A model generated the notes under the pieces. That model was not told the origin of the DNA and did no database searches. It saw only the letters and a program-made list of their open reading frames with translations. The position numbers and the translations under genes were made by a program. Below, piece by piece: positions 19,185 to 29,736 of a stretch of 64,000 bases of DNA; within the stretch, counting starts at the first letter, position 1, and each line of letters starts with the position of its first letter. Origin of the DNA: Vibrio sp. NTOU-M3 (lineage in GTDB: Bacteria > Pseudomonadota > Gammaproteobacteria > Enterobacterales > Vibrionaceae); the NCBI RefSeq assembly GCF_040869035.1, contig NZ_CP162100.1, positions 1,178,001 to 1,242,000 of the forward strand. Direction: 5' to 3'.

Positions 19185-20438
19185 TCAAAGAGCGCCGTAG
19201 ATTACAGAAGTAATTGCTGCAATACCACAGATAGCTGTGAAAATCTGTACAGGTGCAGAAGTTTTGTACTTCGCCATTGCTGGCACTTTCTGCATTGCGA
19301 ATACAGGCATTAGGAATAGGATAGCTGCAATCATTGGTGCACCCATGGTTTCAATCATGCCTAGGATGCTTGGGTTTACGATAGCGACAATCCAAGTCGT
19401 CACAACGATGAAGATTAGCGATGCTTTTTCAATCTTGCTTACAGGCGTTTCTGAGCGAGATTTGATTAGACCTACTAGACCTTCATGCGCACCTAGGAAG
19501 TGACCGAAGTAGCTTGAAGTGATTGCTGCGAAAGCAACTAGTGGGCCCATGTAAGAGATAAGTGGAGATTCGTGAACGTTTGCTAGGTAAGAAAGAACAG
19601 AGATGTTTTGCTCTTTAGCCATTGCGAGTTGTTCTGGAGATAGAGAAAGCACTACAGAGAAAACGAAGAACATCACGAAGCCCATTAGCATCATTGCTGC
19701 GCCACCAGTGATAGCGTCAGTTTTCTTAACCGCATCGTCACCGTATACGCGGCGTTGCTCTTTAGAGAACTGAGAAATAACTGGGCTGTGGTTGAACGAA
19801 AATACGATGATTGGGATTGCTAGCCACACAACTGATGGCATAGAAGACCAGTCTGGTGCAACAGACATCATTGAGCTGTTCCAATCAGGGATTAGGTAAA
19901 AAGACAGCGCAAGTAGGATGAACACAAGCGGGTAGACCAGTGCAGACGTTGCTTTCAGCATGAGCTCTTTACCAAATACAACACCAGCTGTCATCGCAGC
20001 GATTAACGCACCAGAAAGTAGCCAGCGAGGGATAGATTCCATGCCCATTTGGTTAACGAGGAAAGAGTCAACTGTGTTTGTGATACCAACACCGTAGATA
20101 AGAACGATAGGGTAGATAGCGAAGAAGTAAGCAAAAGTGATGATGTTTGCGCCAGTTTTACCGAAGTGTTCTTCTACTGTGTCAGTGATGTCAGCGTCAG
20201 GGTTTTTCGCAGAAAGTACGAAGCGTGCAAGAGATTTGTGTGCGAACCAAGTCATTGGTGCCGCGATTAGAGCAAGGATAACTAATGGCCAGAAACCACC
20301 AGCACCTGCTTTAATTGGAAGGAAAAGTACGCCAGCACCTACCGCAGTACCGAAAAGCGACAGACACCAAGTAAAGTCCTTGTAAGTAAACTTACTAGGA
20401 GATTGTGCGGTAGATACCGCAGAAGTTGTAGTATTCAT
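19185..20438 (-). CDS. sdaC: Serine/threonine transporter of the HAAAP family (SdaC-like)
   Basis: A 417-residue inner-membrane permease with about eleven hydrophobic segments. DFTWCLSLFGTAVGAGVLFLPIKAG is the first-helix motif of SdaC-type serine permeases. NHSPVISQFSKEQRR and SSYFGHFLGAHEGLVGLI are also typical. It lies upstream of sdaA on the same strand, so the pair forms a serine uptake and catabolism unit. The aromatic permease at 10632 belongs to the same superfamily and lies beside the sdaA relic, which suggests an old duplication of the pair. Confidence 0.92.
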   Translation of the reverse strand: MNTTTSAVSTAQSPSKFTYKDFTWCLSLFGTAVGAGVLFLPIKAGAGGFWPLVILALIAAPMTWFAHKSLARFVLSAKNPDADITDTVEEHFGKTGANIITFAYFFAIYPIVLIYGVGITNTVDSFLVNQMGMESIPRWLLSGALIAAMTAGVVFGKELMLKATSALVYPLVFILLALSFYLIPDWNSSMMSVAPDWSSMPSVVWLAIPIIVFSFNHSPVISQFSKEQRRVYGDDAVKKTDAITGGAAMMLMGFVMFFVFSVVLSLSPEQLAMAKEQNISVLSYLANVHESPLISYMGPLVAFAAITSSYFGHFLGAHEGLVGLIKSRSETPVSKIEKASLIFIVVTTWIVAIVNPSILGMIETMGAPMIAAILFLMPVFAMQKVPAMAKYKTSAPVQIFTAICGIAAITSVIYGAL

Positions 20439-20717
20439 TTTGTGATACTCATTTTTGGGAACAGGAAATAAGTCGGGGGCATTCTTGCATAGAATTGATG
20501 TGCTAAAACTAGATCTAAATCATGAATTGATATGGGTTATAACATGATATGGCAAAAATCTGTTTTTAATCACGAAAATGATGTGCCACATTTGATTTTT
20601 GCTAATGACTAAAATTAGAAAAACTAATCCGACCGATAAATAATCAGAATGTATGCATAGGCAATCGTTTTCTTCGAGAGCGGTTAGTTTTATTTATGTC
20701 GGAATGTGCTGTTTCAA

Positions 20718-21323
20718 TTAAGAGAGTGAGATGTGATTCTGCATTGCTTGAATGATTTGTGCGGTCATGCCCCATATAAAGTGCTGGTGGTAAGAAAGCC
20801 CAAATACGCGATGTGAGTGATTGTTCAACTGAAAGGTATGGCTCTTTAGTTTGTCTTTATCCAATATCACGGAAGCGGGCACTTCAAAGACTTCGTCGAC
20901 TTCATTGGTATCGATAAGCGTTTTGTAATCAGGTGAGACAAACGCAATAAATGGCGTTACTGAGAAACGGCTGATGGTCACCAGCTCTTTCATATTACCT
21001 AAAATATCAATATGTCGTTCAGCGATGCCTATTTCTTCATAAGTTTCTCGTAAAGCGGTATGGGCGAGACTTGAATCACTCAGTTCATATTTGCCCCCTG
21101 GGAAGCTGATCTGACCGGGGTGGTGTTTTAGATGTTTTGCCCGTCGAGTGAAAATAATATGCAAACCACTTGGGCGTTCAACAAAGCCAATTAATACCGA
21201 CGCTTTTCTGAGCGAATCGCTATTCAAATGGGCGACTCGTTTTAAAGCTTCTCCATGATATTCGCTCGGTGTAAAGAATAAAAACTTTTGAATAACATGA
21301 TCTTTTTTAAGTTCTGACAGCAC
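20718..21323 (-). CDS. Nudix hydrolase, NudL-like CoA pyrophosphatase
   Basis: A 201-residue Nudix protein. GGKYELSDSSLAHTALRETYEEIGI fits the Nudix box GX5EX7REUXEEXGU with small spacing variation. The preceding HPGQISFPGG is the family signature of CoA pyrophosphatases (NudL, UPF0035). It would cleave CoA or related nucleotides. The frame is open to 21368, but GTG 21323 has AGGGGA five bases upstream and gives normal length, so it is the start. It is divergent from the H-NOX gene. Confidence 0.85.
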   Translation of the reverse strand: MLSELKKDHVIQKFLFFTPSEYHGEALKRVAHLNSDSLRKASVLIGFVERPSGLHIIFTRRAKHLKHHPGQISFPGGKYELSDSSLAHTALRETYEEIGIAERHIDILGNMKELVTISRFSVTPFIAFVSPDYKTLIDTNEVDEVFEVPASVILDKDKLKSHTFQLNNHSHRVFGLSYHQHFIWGMTAQIIQAMQNHISLS

Positions 21324-21414
21324 AAAATCCCCTATGAACGAAGTTGAAAAAGCGACTCTTATAGACAATGCTTTGAAATAGTCCCTCCCTTCTTATAAAG
21401 GATAGTCGATTAAG

Positions 21415-21960
21415 ATGAAAGGAATAATCTTTACCGAGTTCATGGAATTAGTTGAACAGAAATTTGGTCCGGAAAGTCTTGAAACTATCCTTGAACAAGC
21501 AAAGGACCAAGGTGTTTATACGGCAGTGGGCAGTTATGATCATAAAGCCTTGGTTAAGTTGATTGTCGTATTAAGCCAATTAACCAACATTCCTCCAGAG
21601 GAATTACAACGGGTGTTTGGGCATTCTATATTCAAAAATCTTTATCAATCTTTACCTAAGTCTGCCAGTCTTCATGAGTGCAAAAATACCTTTCAATTTA
21701 TTCGCTTGGTTGAAGACTACATTCATCTTGAGGTCAAAAAGCTCTACAGCGATGCAAATCCGCCCAAATTTGAATTTATTTCGGAAACAGAAACCGAGTT
21801 GGTGTTTGATTACGTTAGCGCGCGTTGCATGGCACATGTTTGCTTGGGCTTGGTTGAAGGCTGTGCGGAATATTTTGGCCAGAGTGTTGAAATTTTTATG
21901 GATAAGCAAACTGACGTAGGAAATCAAGTTCGGTTTAGTCTACAGCTTGTGGATGCATGA
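21415..21960 (+). CDS. H-NOX heme nitric oxide/oxygen-binding sensor
   Basis: A 181-residue soluble heme sensor. The proximal heme ligand is His104 in DYIHLEVKKLY, and the porphyrin-propionate motif YxSxR is seen as Tyr133-Ser135-Arg137 in DYVSAR. Stand-alone H-NOX proteins bind NO and regulate a partner kinase or cyclase encoded beside them. Here the next gene is a hybrid histidine kinase that overlaps it by 4 bases. In V. harveyi and relatives such a pair feeds NO signals into the LuxU quorum-sensing relay. That role is inferred for this strain. Confidence 0.93.
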   Translation: MKGIIFTEFMELVEQKFGPESLETILEQAKDQGVYTAVGSYDHKALVKLIVVLSQLTNIPPEELQRVFGHSIFKNLYQSLPKSASLHECKNTFQFIRLVEDYIHLEVKKLYSDANPPKFEFISETETELVFDYVSARCMAHVCLGLVEGCAEYFGQSVEIFMDKQTDVGNQVRFSLQLVDA

Positions 21961-23657
21961 CGATGAACAGAGAGCAGCTTCTAGAGCGTAAGCTTATTCG
22001 GGAAAGTGCAATTCGAAAAGAAGCGGAACGGCTGTTAGAAGAGAAAAGTCTTGAACTTTATCAGTTGAATCAGAAGCTGCAAGTCGCGCTGAGCCAACTA
22101 GAAAAGCAATCCAAACATGATCTGCGTAAATTGGAATTTGAGGCTCGTATTGATGAGGTGTTGATCGATTTTGGCCGAGCATTTCTAAATCGAACGTTAG
22201 ATGATGGATTAATTTCCAGCTTTTTGCACCGCTTAACAGACAATTCGGTCATTACGAACTGTTATCTGGAGCTTGATAGTGAATTGTTGGAATCGGCAGT
22301 GGAACACCGGTTTGGCGATCAGACTCTCAGTAATAAAGAACCTAAAGAGTCACGATTTGTTTGGGATGGTGAGATCCTTCAACTGAGCATTGAACTTGAA
22401 CATGAACAAGTCGGTTATATTGTGTTCGATTTGCTGGTTGGCGATATTGAAAAAGACTTTATCGCGAATCAAATGTCGTTGGTCAAAGACTTATTTTGTA
22501 GTGCTGTGAGCCGCCAGTTAATGCACAGTAAGTCGCGCCGTGCACAATTAAGGGCGGAAGAATCTGAAAAAGCAACAAAAGAGTTTGTTGCGATGATCAA
22601 TCACGAACTGAGGACACCTTTAAACGGCTTATTGGGTAGCGCAGAATTACTTGCTGATACAGAGCTGACTCTAGATCAGAGCAGTTTGCTGGGGAATCTT
22701 ACCAATTCCGGTGAGCTGCTCAGGCATATCATCAACGACCTGCTTGATTTTAGCAAAATGAATGCGGGCATGATGGAATTGGTCAATAAACCGTTTGGTC
22801 GAGATGAATTGACTGAGACGCTAACCAGTATCTTTAAACCAAAAGCTCAAGAGAAAAATATTGGTTTTACGATTCAGATGTCACAACAGATACCAGAATA
22901 CCTTGTTGGTGATTTTGAACGTATATGTCAAATATCGGTGAACCTTGTTGGCAACGCAATCAAGTTCACCTCATCGGGAGCGGTTCGAGTGAATATAGAT
23001 TGGCGAGATGAAGCCATGCATATCGAAGTGATTGATACTGGTCCGGGTATAGAGAATGACCTACACGAAGCACTTTTCGATCCTTTCATACAAGCGGACA
23101 GAACGGCCAAACGTCGTTTTGAAGGGACAGGTCTGGGCCTTGCGATTTGTAAAAACCTCGCTTTGTTGATGCAAGGTGACATTGGTTTTTCTAGCACCGT
23201 TGGAAAGGGGAGCCAGTTTCACGTGAGTCTACCATTAGAAGAAGCTGAAGCACCGTTACAAAGTGAAATCTCGGGTAATGAAGAATTAGCAAGCTTTGAA
23301 GCGCTCTCTATTTTGGTGGTTGATGACATTCGGATGAATCAAATCATCATTAATCAAATGTTGAAGAAATTAGAGGTGGTACCACAAACAGCCAATAACG
23401 GAATAGAAGCGATAAAGCTAGTTGAAGCTGTTCACTATGACATCGTATTTATGGATTGTCGGATGCCTGAAATGGATGGGTTTGAAGCAACACACTACCT
23501 CAGAGAGCAAGGTTATCAACTGCCAATTATTGCTCTAACCGCAGGAACCACGTTAGAGGAGCGCCAGCGGTGTATAGAATGTGGTATGAATGACATTCTC
23601 ACCAAACCATACACCGCCAATGACTTAAGAATGATGTTGGCTAAGTGGAGCCCTTAA
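21957..23657 (+). CDS. H-NOX-associated hybrid sensor histidine kinase (HqsK/HnoK-like)
   Basis: A 566-residue cytoplasmic kinase with no membrane segment. A coiled-coil N terminus (about 5-60) leads to a sensor region. The HisKA site follows with His216 in AMINHELRTPLNG, then the ATPase domain (GNAIKFTSSG, DTGPGI, GTGLGLAI). A C-terminal receiver domain from about residue 440 has its phospho-Asp in IVFMDCRMPEMDG. No Hpt domain is present, so phosphate must pass to a separate Hpt protein. The ATG overlaps the H-NOX stop; a second ATG at 21963 is also possible. Confidence 0.9.
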   Translation: MTMNREQLLERKLIRESAIRKEAERLLEEKSLELYQLNQKLQVALSQLEKQSKHDLRKLEFEARIDEVLIDFGRAFLNRTLDDGLISSFLHRLTDNSVITNCYLELDSELLESAVEHRFGDQTLSNKEPKESRFVWDGEILQLSIELEHEQVGYIVFDLLVGDIEKDFIANQMSLVKDLFCSAVSRQLMHSKSRRAQLRAEESEKATKEFVAMINHELRTPLNGLLGSAELLADTELTLDQSSLLGNLTNSGELLRHIINDLLDFSKMNAGMMELVNKPFGRDELTETLTSIFKPKAQEKNIGFTIQMSQQIPEYLVGDFERICQISVNLVGNAIKFTSSGAVRVNIDWRDEAMHIEVIDTGPGIENDLHEALFDPFIQADRTAKRRFEGTGLGLAICKNLALLMQGDIGFSSTVGKGSQFHVSLPLEEAEAPLQSEISGNEELASFEALSILVVDDIRMNQIIINQMLKKLEVVPQTANNGIEAIKLVEAVHYDIVFMDCRMPEMDGFEATHYLREQGYQLPIIALTAGTTLEERQRCIECGMNDILTKPYTANDLRMMLAKWSP

Positions 23658-25024
23658 TCTGTTACAAGAACAGGTAAAATTCGACTCAACTTATCTAATG
23701 TTTCTTGGTATTCAGAATCACACTGACTATCGGCCACAATGCCACCACCGGCCCAAGCGTAGAGTTGCCCTTTTTCTGCAACGAGTGTTCGTATCGTAAT
23801 ACTGGTATCCATCTGACCGTGACGTGATATGTAGCCAATACTGCCACAATAAGCATTCCGTCGATGAGGCTCTAATTCTTCAATGATAGCCATTGCCCGA
23901 ACTTTCGGAGCACCAGTGATGGACCCGCCCGGAAAGCTGGCTCTGAGTAGATCCGTTGCATGGTAGCCTTCATCTAACTCTGCGCGAATAGTACTGACTA
24001 GATGGTGCACGGCTGGGAAACTTTCAATATCAAATAGTTTTGGTACATGAACTGTACCCGGTTTGGCTACTCGGCCGATATCGTTACGAAGGAGATCGAC
24101 AATCATTAAGTTTTCTGCCTGATCTTTTTCTGCATGCGCCAGATCGTAAGCATTGGCACTATCTATTGCCGCATCTTCAGAGCGGGGGCGAGTACCTTTG
24201 ATCGGCTTCGTTTCAATAACGCGATCATTGAGTTGTAAAAAACGTTCAGGAGAAACGCTGATAATGGCGCTTTCCTCTGTTCTGATAAACGCAGAAAATG
24301 GTGCTTGGTTTCCTTTTTCTAATCGTTGATACGCTTCCCACTCACTGCCTCGATAACCGGCATTGAAACGCTGGGCTAAGTTAATTTGGTAGCAATCACC
24401 TGACAATAAATAATCTTGAACGTGACCGAATTTATCTGAGTATTGCGCTTTCACCATATTCGATTGCCAAGTTGTTGTCAGCTTGAAACTTGGTTGATTC
24501 GTGCTTTTTTGCGCGTTTAACCATGCCATTTTTTCTTCGGGATTTTGGCCTACCACGTATGCTTTTCGCTCTTTGTGGTCAACGAGCAACGCCCAATCAT
24601 AGAGTCCTACCGCCATCTCTGGAGTCGAGATATCTTGCTGAGCGATGGTCGGAATTGTTTCTACGCTCCGTCCTAAGTCATAGGAAAAATACCCTAAAGC
24701 CCCGCCAATAAATGGCAAAGGTTCATCTATGGAAATATCAGGTAAATACTGTTGTTGCGCGTTATGTAGGACGGTGAATGGGTCTTCGCTACTTTCGAAT
24801 GTATCGCTTGGACCAGTGACAGTCGTAACACCACTACGAGTAACGACATGGGCGATGGGTTGAGCGACCAAGATATCGTAGCGGCTATCGATGTGGCTTT
24901 GGGATGCTGAACGCAGCAACATGGCCCATGGTTGCTGTTCAATCGTAGAGAAAAATTGGTTGGCAAGGTCGGCTTGATAACTTAGAGGCTTGATTTCAAT
25001 ACCAATTGAGTTGTTGTTATTCAT
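23654..25024 (-). CDS. pabB: Aminodeoxychorismate synthase component I
   Basis: A 456-residue chorismate-utilising enzyme that makes 4-amino-4-deoxychorismate for folate. The catalytic domain shows ETKPIKGTRPR with the nucleophilic Lys, then LIVDLLRNDIGRVA, SFPGGSITGAPKVRAM and AYCGSIGY. PIKGT rather than PIAGT is the mark that separates PabB from TrpE. Its stop overlaps the stop of the convergent kinase. Six extra codons are open upstream to TTG 25042. ATG 25024 is chosen, though neither has a clear ribosome-binding site. Confidence 0.93.
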   Translation of the reverse strand: MNNNNSIGIEIKPLSYQADLANQFFSTIEQQPWAMLLRSASQSHIDSRYDILVAQPIAHVVTRSGVTTVTGPSDTFESSEDPFTVLHNAQQQYLPDISIDEPLPFIGGALGYFSYDLGRSVETIPTIAQQDISTPEMAVGLYDWALLVDHKERKAYVVGQNPEEKMAWLNAQKSTNQPSFKLTTTWQSNMVKAQYSDKFGHVQDYLLSGDCYQINLAQRFNAGYRGSEWEAYQRLEKGNQAPFSAFIRTEESAIISVSPERFLQLNDRVIETKPIKGTRPRSEDAAIDSANAYDLAHAEKDQAENLMIVDLLRNDIGRVAKPGTVHVPKLFDIESFPAVHHLVSTIRAELDEGYHATDLLRASFPGGSITGAPKVRAMAIIEELEPHRRNAYCGSIGYISRHGQMDTSITIRTLVAEKGQLYAWAGGGIVADSQCDSEYQETLDKLSRILPVLVTD

Positions 25025-25285
25025 TTGTTTAATTTGTGACAAAGAGATCGTTGGAGAAATAGCGCGTTGTAGAAAGCAAGAGTATCATAGTCATGAGCTC
25101 GCTCACGATGCTTATTTTGTAAAAAGCGCATCATCTAAGCTCAATACTATAAGACAAATAAAAAATACTTACTTAATGTGTCACCAACTGATTTGGTATT
25201 CACAATATAAATATCGACAACTCGCTCAACAAATACCGATAATTAAGTAAGTTGAAATGGAAGCATAACAATAACGAGGCATGCA

Positions 25286-26803
25286 ATGACGGTAATTCGC
25301 GCGCAAGATGTCATCAGTAGTGTTGCTGATGCGCTTCAGTACATCTCTTATTATCACCCAATGGATTTTATCCAAGCCCTAGAAAAAGCCTATAACCGTG
25401 AGGAAAGCCAGGCAGCAAAGGATGCCATTGCGCAGATCTTGATTAACTCACGAATGTCCGCAGAAGGACACCGACCGATATGTCAGGATACCGGTATTGT
25501 CACATGCTTCGTCAATATAGGAATGGGAGTGAAGTGGGATTCCACCGAACTTACTGTTCAACAAATGGTTGATGAAGGTGTTCGTCAAGCCTACACCAAT
25601 CCAGATAACCCGCTACGTGCCTCAGTACTCATGGATCCAGCGGGTAAACGCATCAACACCAAAGACAACACGCCAGCCGTTGTGCACATCAACATGGTGC
25701 CGGGTGATAACGTAGAAATTCAAATTGCAGCGAAAGGTGGCGGCAGCGAAAACAAAACCAAGATGGTGATGTTAAACCCATCTGATGATATTGCAGAGTG
25801 GGTAGAAAAAACACTGCCAACGATGGGAGCTGGTTGGTGTCCACCAGGCATGTTGGGTATTGGTATTGGTGGTACAGCAGAAAAGGCTGCGGTACTGGCA
25901 AAAGAATCGTTGATGGAACACATTGATATTCAAGAGCTGATAGACCGTGGCCCACAAAATGCGGAAGAAGAACTTCGACTTGATATCTTCAATCGTGTGA
26001 ACAAACTTGGTATTGGCGCACAAGGTTTAGGTGGTTTAACAACAGTTGTTGACGTGAAGATCAAAACTGCGCCGACCCATGCTGCTTCGAAACCAGTGTG
26101 CTTAATTCCAAATTGTGCGGCCACACGTCACGTTCACTTCACATTAGATGGCACTGGTCCAGCAGACCTTCAACCACCTAAATTAGAAGAGTGGCCAGAG
26201 ATCACATGGGAAGCGGGAGAAAATACACGTCGTGTTAATCTTGATACGGTAACGAAAGAAGACGTGGAACAATGGAAAACTGGTGAAACGGTGCTTCTTT
26301 CTGGCAAAATCCTGACAGGTCGTGATGCTGCGCATAAACGTATTCAAGGTATGCTACAAAGTGGTGAAGGCTTACCAGAAGGTGTAGACCTAAAAGGTAA
26401 GTTTATTTATTACGTTGGACCCGTTGATGCAGTGGGTGATGAAGTGGTGGGCCCGGCAGGCCCGACAACATCTACGCGCATGGATAAATTTACCGATATG
26501 ATGCTTGAAGAAACTGGCATTATGGGCATGATTGGTAAAGCGGAGCGTGGCCCAGCAACGGTTGAGTCAATTAAAAAGCATAAAGCGGTTTACTTAATGG
26601 CGGTTGGTGGTGCTGCATACTTAGTGGCTAAAGCGATTAAGAAAGCACGCGTTGTCGCTTTTGAAGACTTGGGTATGGAAGCGATTTATGAATTTGAAGT
26701 CGAAGACATGCCAGTTACGGTCGCTGTTGACTCTCAAGGTGCGAATGCCCATCAAATTGGTCCAGATACATGGAAAGTTAAGATTGCAGAAATGGATTCG
26801 TAG
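25286..26803 (+). CDS. Class I (iron-sulfur) fumarate hydratase
   Basis: A 505-residue iron-sulfur fumarase of the FumA/FumB type, interconverting fumarate and malate. Cluster cysteines lie in RPICQDTGIVTCF, in VCLIPNCAATRH and further on in the N-terminal domain. The C-terminal swivel domain shows LSGKILTGRDAAHKRI, FIYYVGPVDAVGDEVVGPAGPTTSTRMD and GKAERGP. Its length lies between the two-subunit and E. coli FumA forms, as in other gamma-proteobacterial enzymes. It is monocistronic with a terminator at 26857. Confidence 0.94.
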   Translation: MTVIRAQDVISSVADALQYISYYHPMDFIQALEKAYNREESQAAKDAIAQILINSRMSAEGHRPICQDTGIVTCFVNIGMGVKWDSTELTVQQMVDEGVRQAYTNPDNPLRASVLMDPAGKRINTKDNTPAVVHINMVPGDNVEIQIAAKGGGSENKTKMVMLNPSDDIAEWVEKTLPTMGAGWCPPGMLGIGIGGTAEKAAVLAKESLMEHIDIQELIDRGPQNAEEELRLDIFNRVNKLGIGAQGLGGLTTVVDVKIKTAPTHAASKPVCLIPNCAATRHVHFTLDGTGPADLQPPKLEEWPEITWEAGENTRRVNLDTVTKEDVEQWKTGETVLLSGKILTGRDAAHKRIQGMLQSGEGLPEGVDLKGKFIYYVGPVDAVGDEVVGPAGPTTSTRMDKFTDMMLEETGIMGMIGKAERGPATVESIKKHKAVYLMAVGGAAYLVAKAIKKARVVAFEDLGMEAIYEFEVEDMPVTVAVDSQGANAHQIGPDTWKVKIAEMDS

Positions 26804-26856
26804 TCTTAAATGTGAGATCATAAAAAAGTGTTGATTTCTATAGCGAAGAATTGACA

Positions 26857-26882
26857 AAAGTGCAGCGAATGCTGCACTTTTT
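26857..26882 (+). terminator. Intrinsic terminator after the fumarase gene
   Basis: AAAAGTGCAGC and GCTGCACTTTTT pair around GAAT, about 55 bases after the fumarase stop. Confidence 0.9.
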
Positions 26883-26940
26883 AGTTATACAATATCGCTC
26901 ATCAGAGTTTGCTCGAAATAATCATATATCAGGAGAGCTC

Positions 26941-27126
26941 ATGCCTCGTTTTATTCAAATTTTACAAATTATTCTTGCCGTGGTTGTCGGTAGTTTCGTG
27001 GGATACGATTTAGTGCTTCACGGTATTAGTATTTTTGACGAGAAGTACATCACTATCACGTGTGTGCTTTGGGTTCTGCTTGAGATTGCCCTGTTTGTTA
27101 TCTACAAACTGATTGAAGACGATTAG
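26941..27126 (+). CDS. Small two-helix membrane protein of unknown function
   Basis: A 61-residue protein with hydrophobic segments at about 5-24 and 36-56, separated by a short charged loop (DEKYITIT), and an acidic end LIEDD. No family is recognised. The frame is open from 26851, across the fumarase terminator. ATG 26941 is preferred because AGGAGAG ends five bases before it. A dedicated terminator follows at 27147. It is an independent small gene. Confidence 0.75.
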   Translation: MPRFIQILQIILAVVVGSFVGYDLVLHGISIFDEKYITITCVLWVLLEIALFVIYKLIEDD

Positions 27127-27146
27127 AAAGTAACCATTTTAAGACT

Positions 27147-27176
27147 AAGCCTCTGATTTTTATCAGAGGCTTTTTT
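27147..27176 (+). terminator. Intrinsic terminator after the small membrane protein
   Basis: AAGCCTCTGAT and ATCAGAGGCTTTTTT pair around TTTT. Confidence 0.9.
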
Positions 27177-27237
27177 GTTCATCTCTGATTAAGATTGTAT
27201 TTAGTATTATTCGGGCTGATTAGCAAAGAGAGACTCA

Positions 27238-28614
27238 ATGAAAAGAATTAAACAAGAAGTCAGTGATTTTATCAGTCGCGGTATGGATTCTCATGTGCGT
27301 ATTGCGGTAACGGGCTTATCTCGTGCAGGTAAGACGGCATTCATTACGTCGTTAGTCAACCAACTATTACATACATCGACGCATGAAAACTTACCGTTAT
27401 TGGCTGCAGCTCGCGATAAACGGTTAGTTGGCGCAAAGCGTGTACCTCAGAGTAATATGATGGTCCCGCGTTTTGCCTATGATGAGGCAATGCACCAATT
27501 ACATATGACGCCTCCTATGTGGCCTGAGCCCACACGAGACGTAAGTGAAATTCGCTTAGCTATCAAGTATCGACCTAAAAAGACGACGAAAAAGTTACTC
27601 AGTAGCACAGCCACCCTGAACCTCGATATTATTGATTATCCGGGAGAGTGGTTACTGGATCTTCCATTACTTAACATGGATTTTCACCAGTGGTCTCAAA
27701 CGCAGTTTGATGCCCTTAAAGGGTTACGTGGAGAGTTATCTAAAGAGTGGGTTGAGCTGCTTGCGCAATTAGATCTCAATGCCGAATTGAATGAGAAGCA
27801 ACTTGAGCAGGTCGCGCAGATTTACACCGATTACCTTCATCAGTGTAAAGCTGAGGGTTTGCATTGGGTTCAGCCGGGGCGCTTTGTTCTTCCCGGGGAA
27901 CTAGAAGGGGCACCTGTCCTTCAGTTTTTCCCGTGCCAGTTCGATCAAGAGCAGAAAATCGAACGTAACTCAAATTTGGCCATGTTGAAAAAGCGGTATG
28001 AGGAATACCAACAGAAAGTGGTAAAAGCGTTTTATAAACACCACTTTGCAACGTTTGACCGCCAAATTGTACTGGTTGACTGCTTGCAGCCTTTAAATGC
28101 GGGGCACGAATCATTCAATGATATGAAGATGGCACTTGAACAGTTGATGCACAGCTTCCGATACGGCAAAAGCAACATCCTAAAGCGGCTGTTTTCTCCG
28201 AGAATCGATAAGATTCTTTTTGCTGCCACTAAAGCAGACCACGTCACGCCGGAGCAGCATTCAAACCTTGCTTCACTGTTACAGCAGATGGTGCATCCTG
28301 CATGGCAGACTGCTGCGTATGAAAACATCGAAATGAGCTGTATGAGCATGGCTTCTGTGAAGGCCACTGAATCCGGTTTTATCACACGTGACAGTGTCTC
28401 TATTCCAGCACTTCAAGGGGTAGCGTTAACTGGCGAGCCACTAACCGTATTTCCAGGAGAAGTGCCTAAGCAACTACCGAATCAATCTTATTGGCAGAGT
28501 AATGGGTTTGAATTTACGGCGTTTCGGCCGATGCCACAAAGTGATCAGGCACCTTTGGCTCACATCCGTATGGATAAAGCATTGCAATACTTGATTGGAG
28601 ATAAATTGAGATGA
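27238..28614 (+). CDS. ycjX: YcjX family (DUF463) P-loop GTPase-like protein
   Basis: A 458-residue protein matching E. coli YcjX in length and motifs. Walker A is [14 protein letters not shown] at about residues 22-35. [15 protein letters not shown] is the Walker B-like region, and FAATKADHV resembles the NKxD specificity element. In E. coli ycjX lies with ycjF and tyrR next to the psp envelope-stress genes and is induced with them. The same ycjX-ycjF-tyrR order is seen here without psp genes. It overlaps ycjF by 4 bases (ATGA). Confidence 0.92.
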   Translation: MKRIKQEVSDFISRGMDSHVRIAVTGLSRAGKTAFITSLVNQLLHTSTHENLPLLAAARDKRLVGAKRVPQSNMMVPRFAYDEAMHQLHMTPPMWPEPTRDVSEIRLAIKYRPKKTTKKLLSSTATLNLDIIDYPGEWLLDLPLLNMDFHQWSQTQFDALKGLRGELSKEWVELLAQLDLNAELNEKQLEQVAQIYTDYLHQCKAEGLHWVQPGRFVLPGELEGAPVLQFFPCQFDQEQKIERNSNLAMLKKRYEEYQQKVVKAFYKHHFATFDRQIVLVDCLQPLNAGHESFNDMKMALEQLMHSFRYGKSNILKRLFSPRIDKILFAATKADHVTPEQHSNLASLLQQMVHPAWQTAAYENIEMSCMSMASVKATESGFITRDSVSIPALQGVALTGEPLTVFPGEVPKQLPNQSYWQSNGFEFTAFRPMPQSDQAPLAHIRMDKALQYLIGDKLR

Positions 28615-29636
28615 GTGAATTAAAACAAAAGCAGATCTTCAATCAAGATTTGAAAGGAAAAGATCCTCAACCAGAACTGACGGCTCAACAGCAGTTTTCT
28701 GAGCAAGAAACCTTTGTCCCTACTCAGACTGAAGTTGAAACAGAACACGACTCTGAACGCCAATTAGAACGCATTATTCGTCCTAAACGTGGCCGAAAAT
28801 GGTTGGCAAGTGGCTTGCTCATATTGTTTGCTGGTTTAGTTGGCTTGCAAGCAGTCGACACAGTGGTTACTGCTTTTCAAACCAATGATTGGCTAACTAT
28901 CGGTTGGGCAGGCTTTATGGCGGCCATTGCAAGCCTTGGTATTGGCGCACTTGGCCGTGAATTATGGAAACTTCGTACATTACGCAATCACTTTAGTGTG
29001 CAAGAGCAAAGTGAAGCGCTGATTGACGCAGATGGCGTTGGCAAGGGCAAAGCATTTTGCCAAGAAGTTGCCAAGCAGAGTGGTATATTGCCGGAATCAC
29101 CAGCGTATGATCGCTGGTTGAACAGTATTGATCCAGCCCATAGTGATGCTGAAGTATTGGATATGTACGATGCGATGGTGATTGCAGAGCAAGATAAGCA
29201 AGCAACCGCGATTGTTACGCGTCATGCGACGGAGTCGGCGGCGCTGGTCGCAATTAGCCCACTTGCTATTGCAGACATGCTGCTTGTGGCTTGGCGCAAT
29301 TTTAAGATGATCGATAACCTTGCCAAAGTATACGGTATCGAGTTGGGTTACTGGTCGCGCTTGCAACTCTTTAAAAGTACGCTGATTAACATGGCAGCGG
29401 CAGGTGCAAGTGATTTGGCAGTTGATGTCGGCATGGACTTAATGTCGATGGATCTAGCTGGCAAAGTATCAGTGAGAGCAGGGCAGGGAATAGGGATAGG
29501 AATTCTAACCGCACGCCTAGGCATCAAAGCGATATCACTGCTGCGTCCAATTCCTTGGCAGAAAGAAAGGTCTGTTAAGTTAGGCGCGGTACGCAAAGAA
29601 ATTGTTGCTAAAATCGCCGCTATCGCTATGAAATAG
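28611..29636 (+). CDS. ycjF: YcjF family (TIGR01620/UPF0283) inner-membrane protein
   Basis: A 341-residue membrane protein. A charged hydrophilic N terminus (1-60) precedes two close membrane segments at about 62-85 and 96-118. A C-terminal domain follows with amphipathic and hydrophobic stretches ([24 protein letters not shown]). It is translationally coupled to ycjX, and the two are expected to act together at the inner membrane. The function is unknown beyond the link with envelope stress in E. coli. Confidence 0.9.
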   Translation: MSELKQKQIFNQDLKGKDPQPELTAQQQFSEQETFVPTQTEVETEHDSERQLERIIRPKRGRKWLASGLLILFAGLVGLQAVDTVVTAFQTNDWLTIGWAGFMAAIASLGIGALGRELWKLRTLRNHFSVQEQSEALIDADGVGKGKAFCQEVAKQSGILPESPAYDRWLNSIDPAHSDAEVLDMYDAMVIAEQDKQATAIVTRHATESAALVAISPLAIADMLLVAWRNFKMIDNLAKVYGIELGYWSRLQLFKSTLINMAAAGASDLAVDVGMDLMSMDLAGKVSVRAGQGIGIGILTARLGIKAISLLRPIPWQKERSVKLGAVRKEIVAKIAAIAMK

Positions 29637-29736
29637 CGTGATTGTGAAGCAAGTGATATCAGGTTGCTTGACGCCAATTCAGCCTTGCGCGAAACTACTG
29701 TCAACATTTCCTGACACCTTAAACTAGGAATTTTCA

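Noticed and set aside
27776..28114. 112-codon minus-strand frame inside ycjX
   Set aside because: It is an antisense shadow of ycjX with no motif or start signal.
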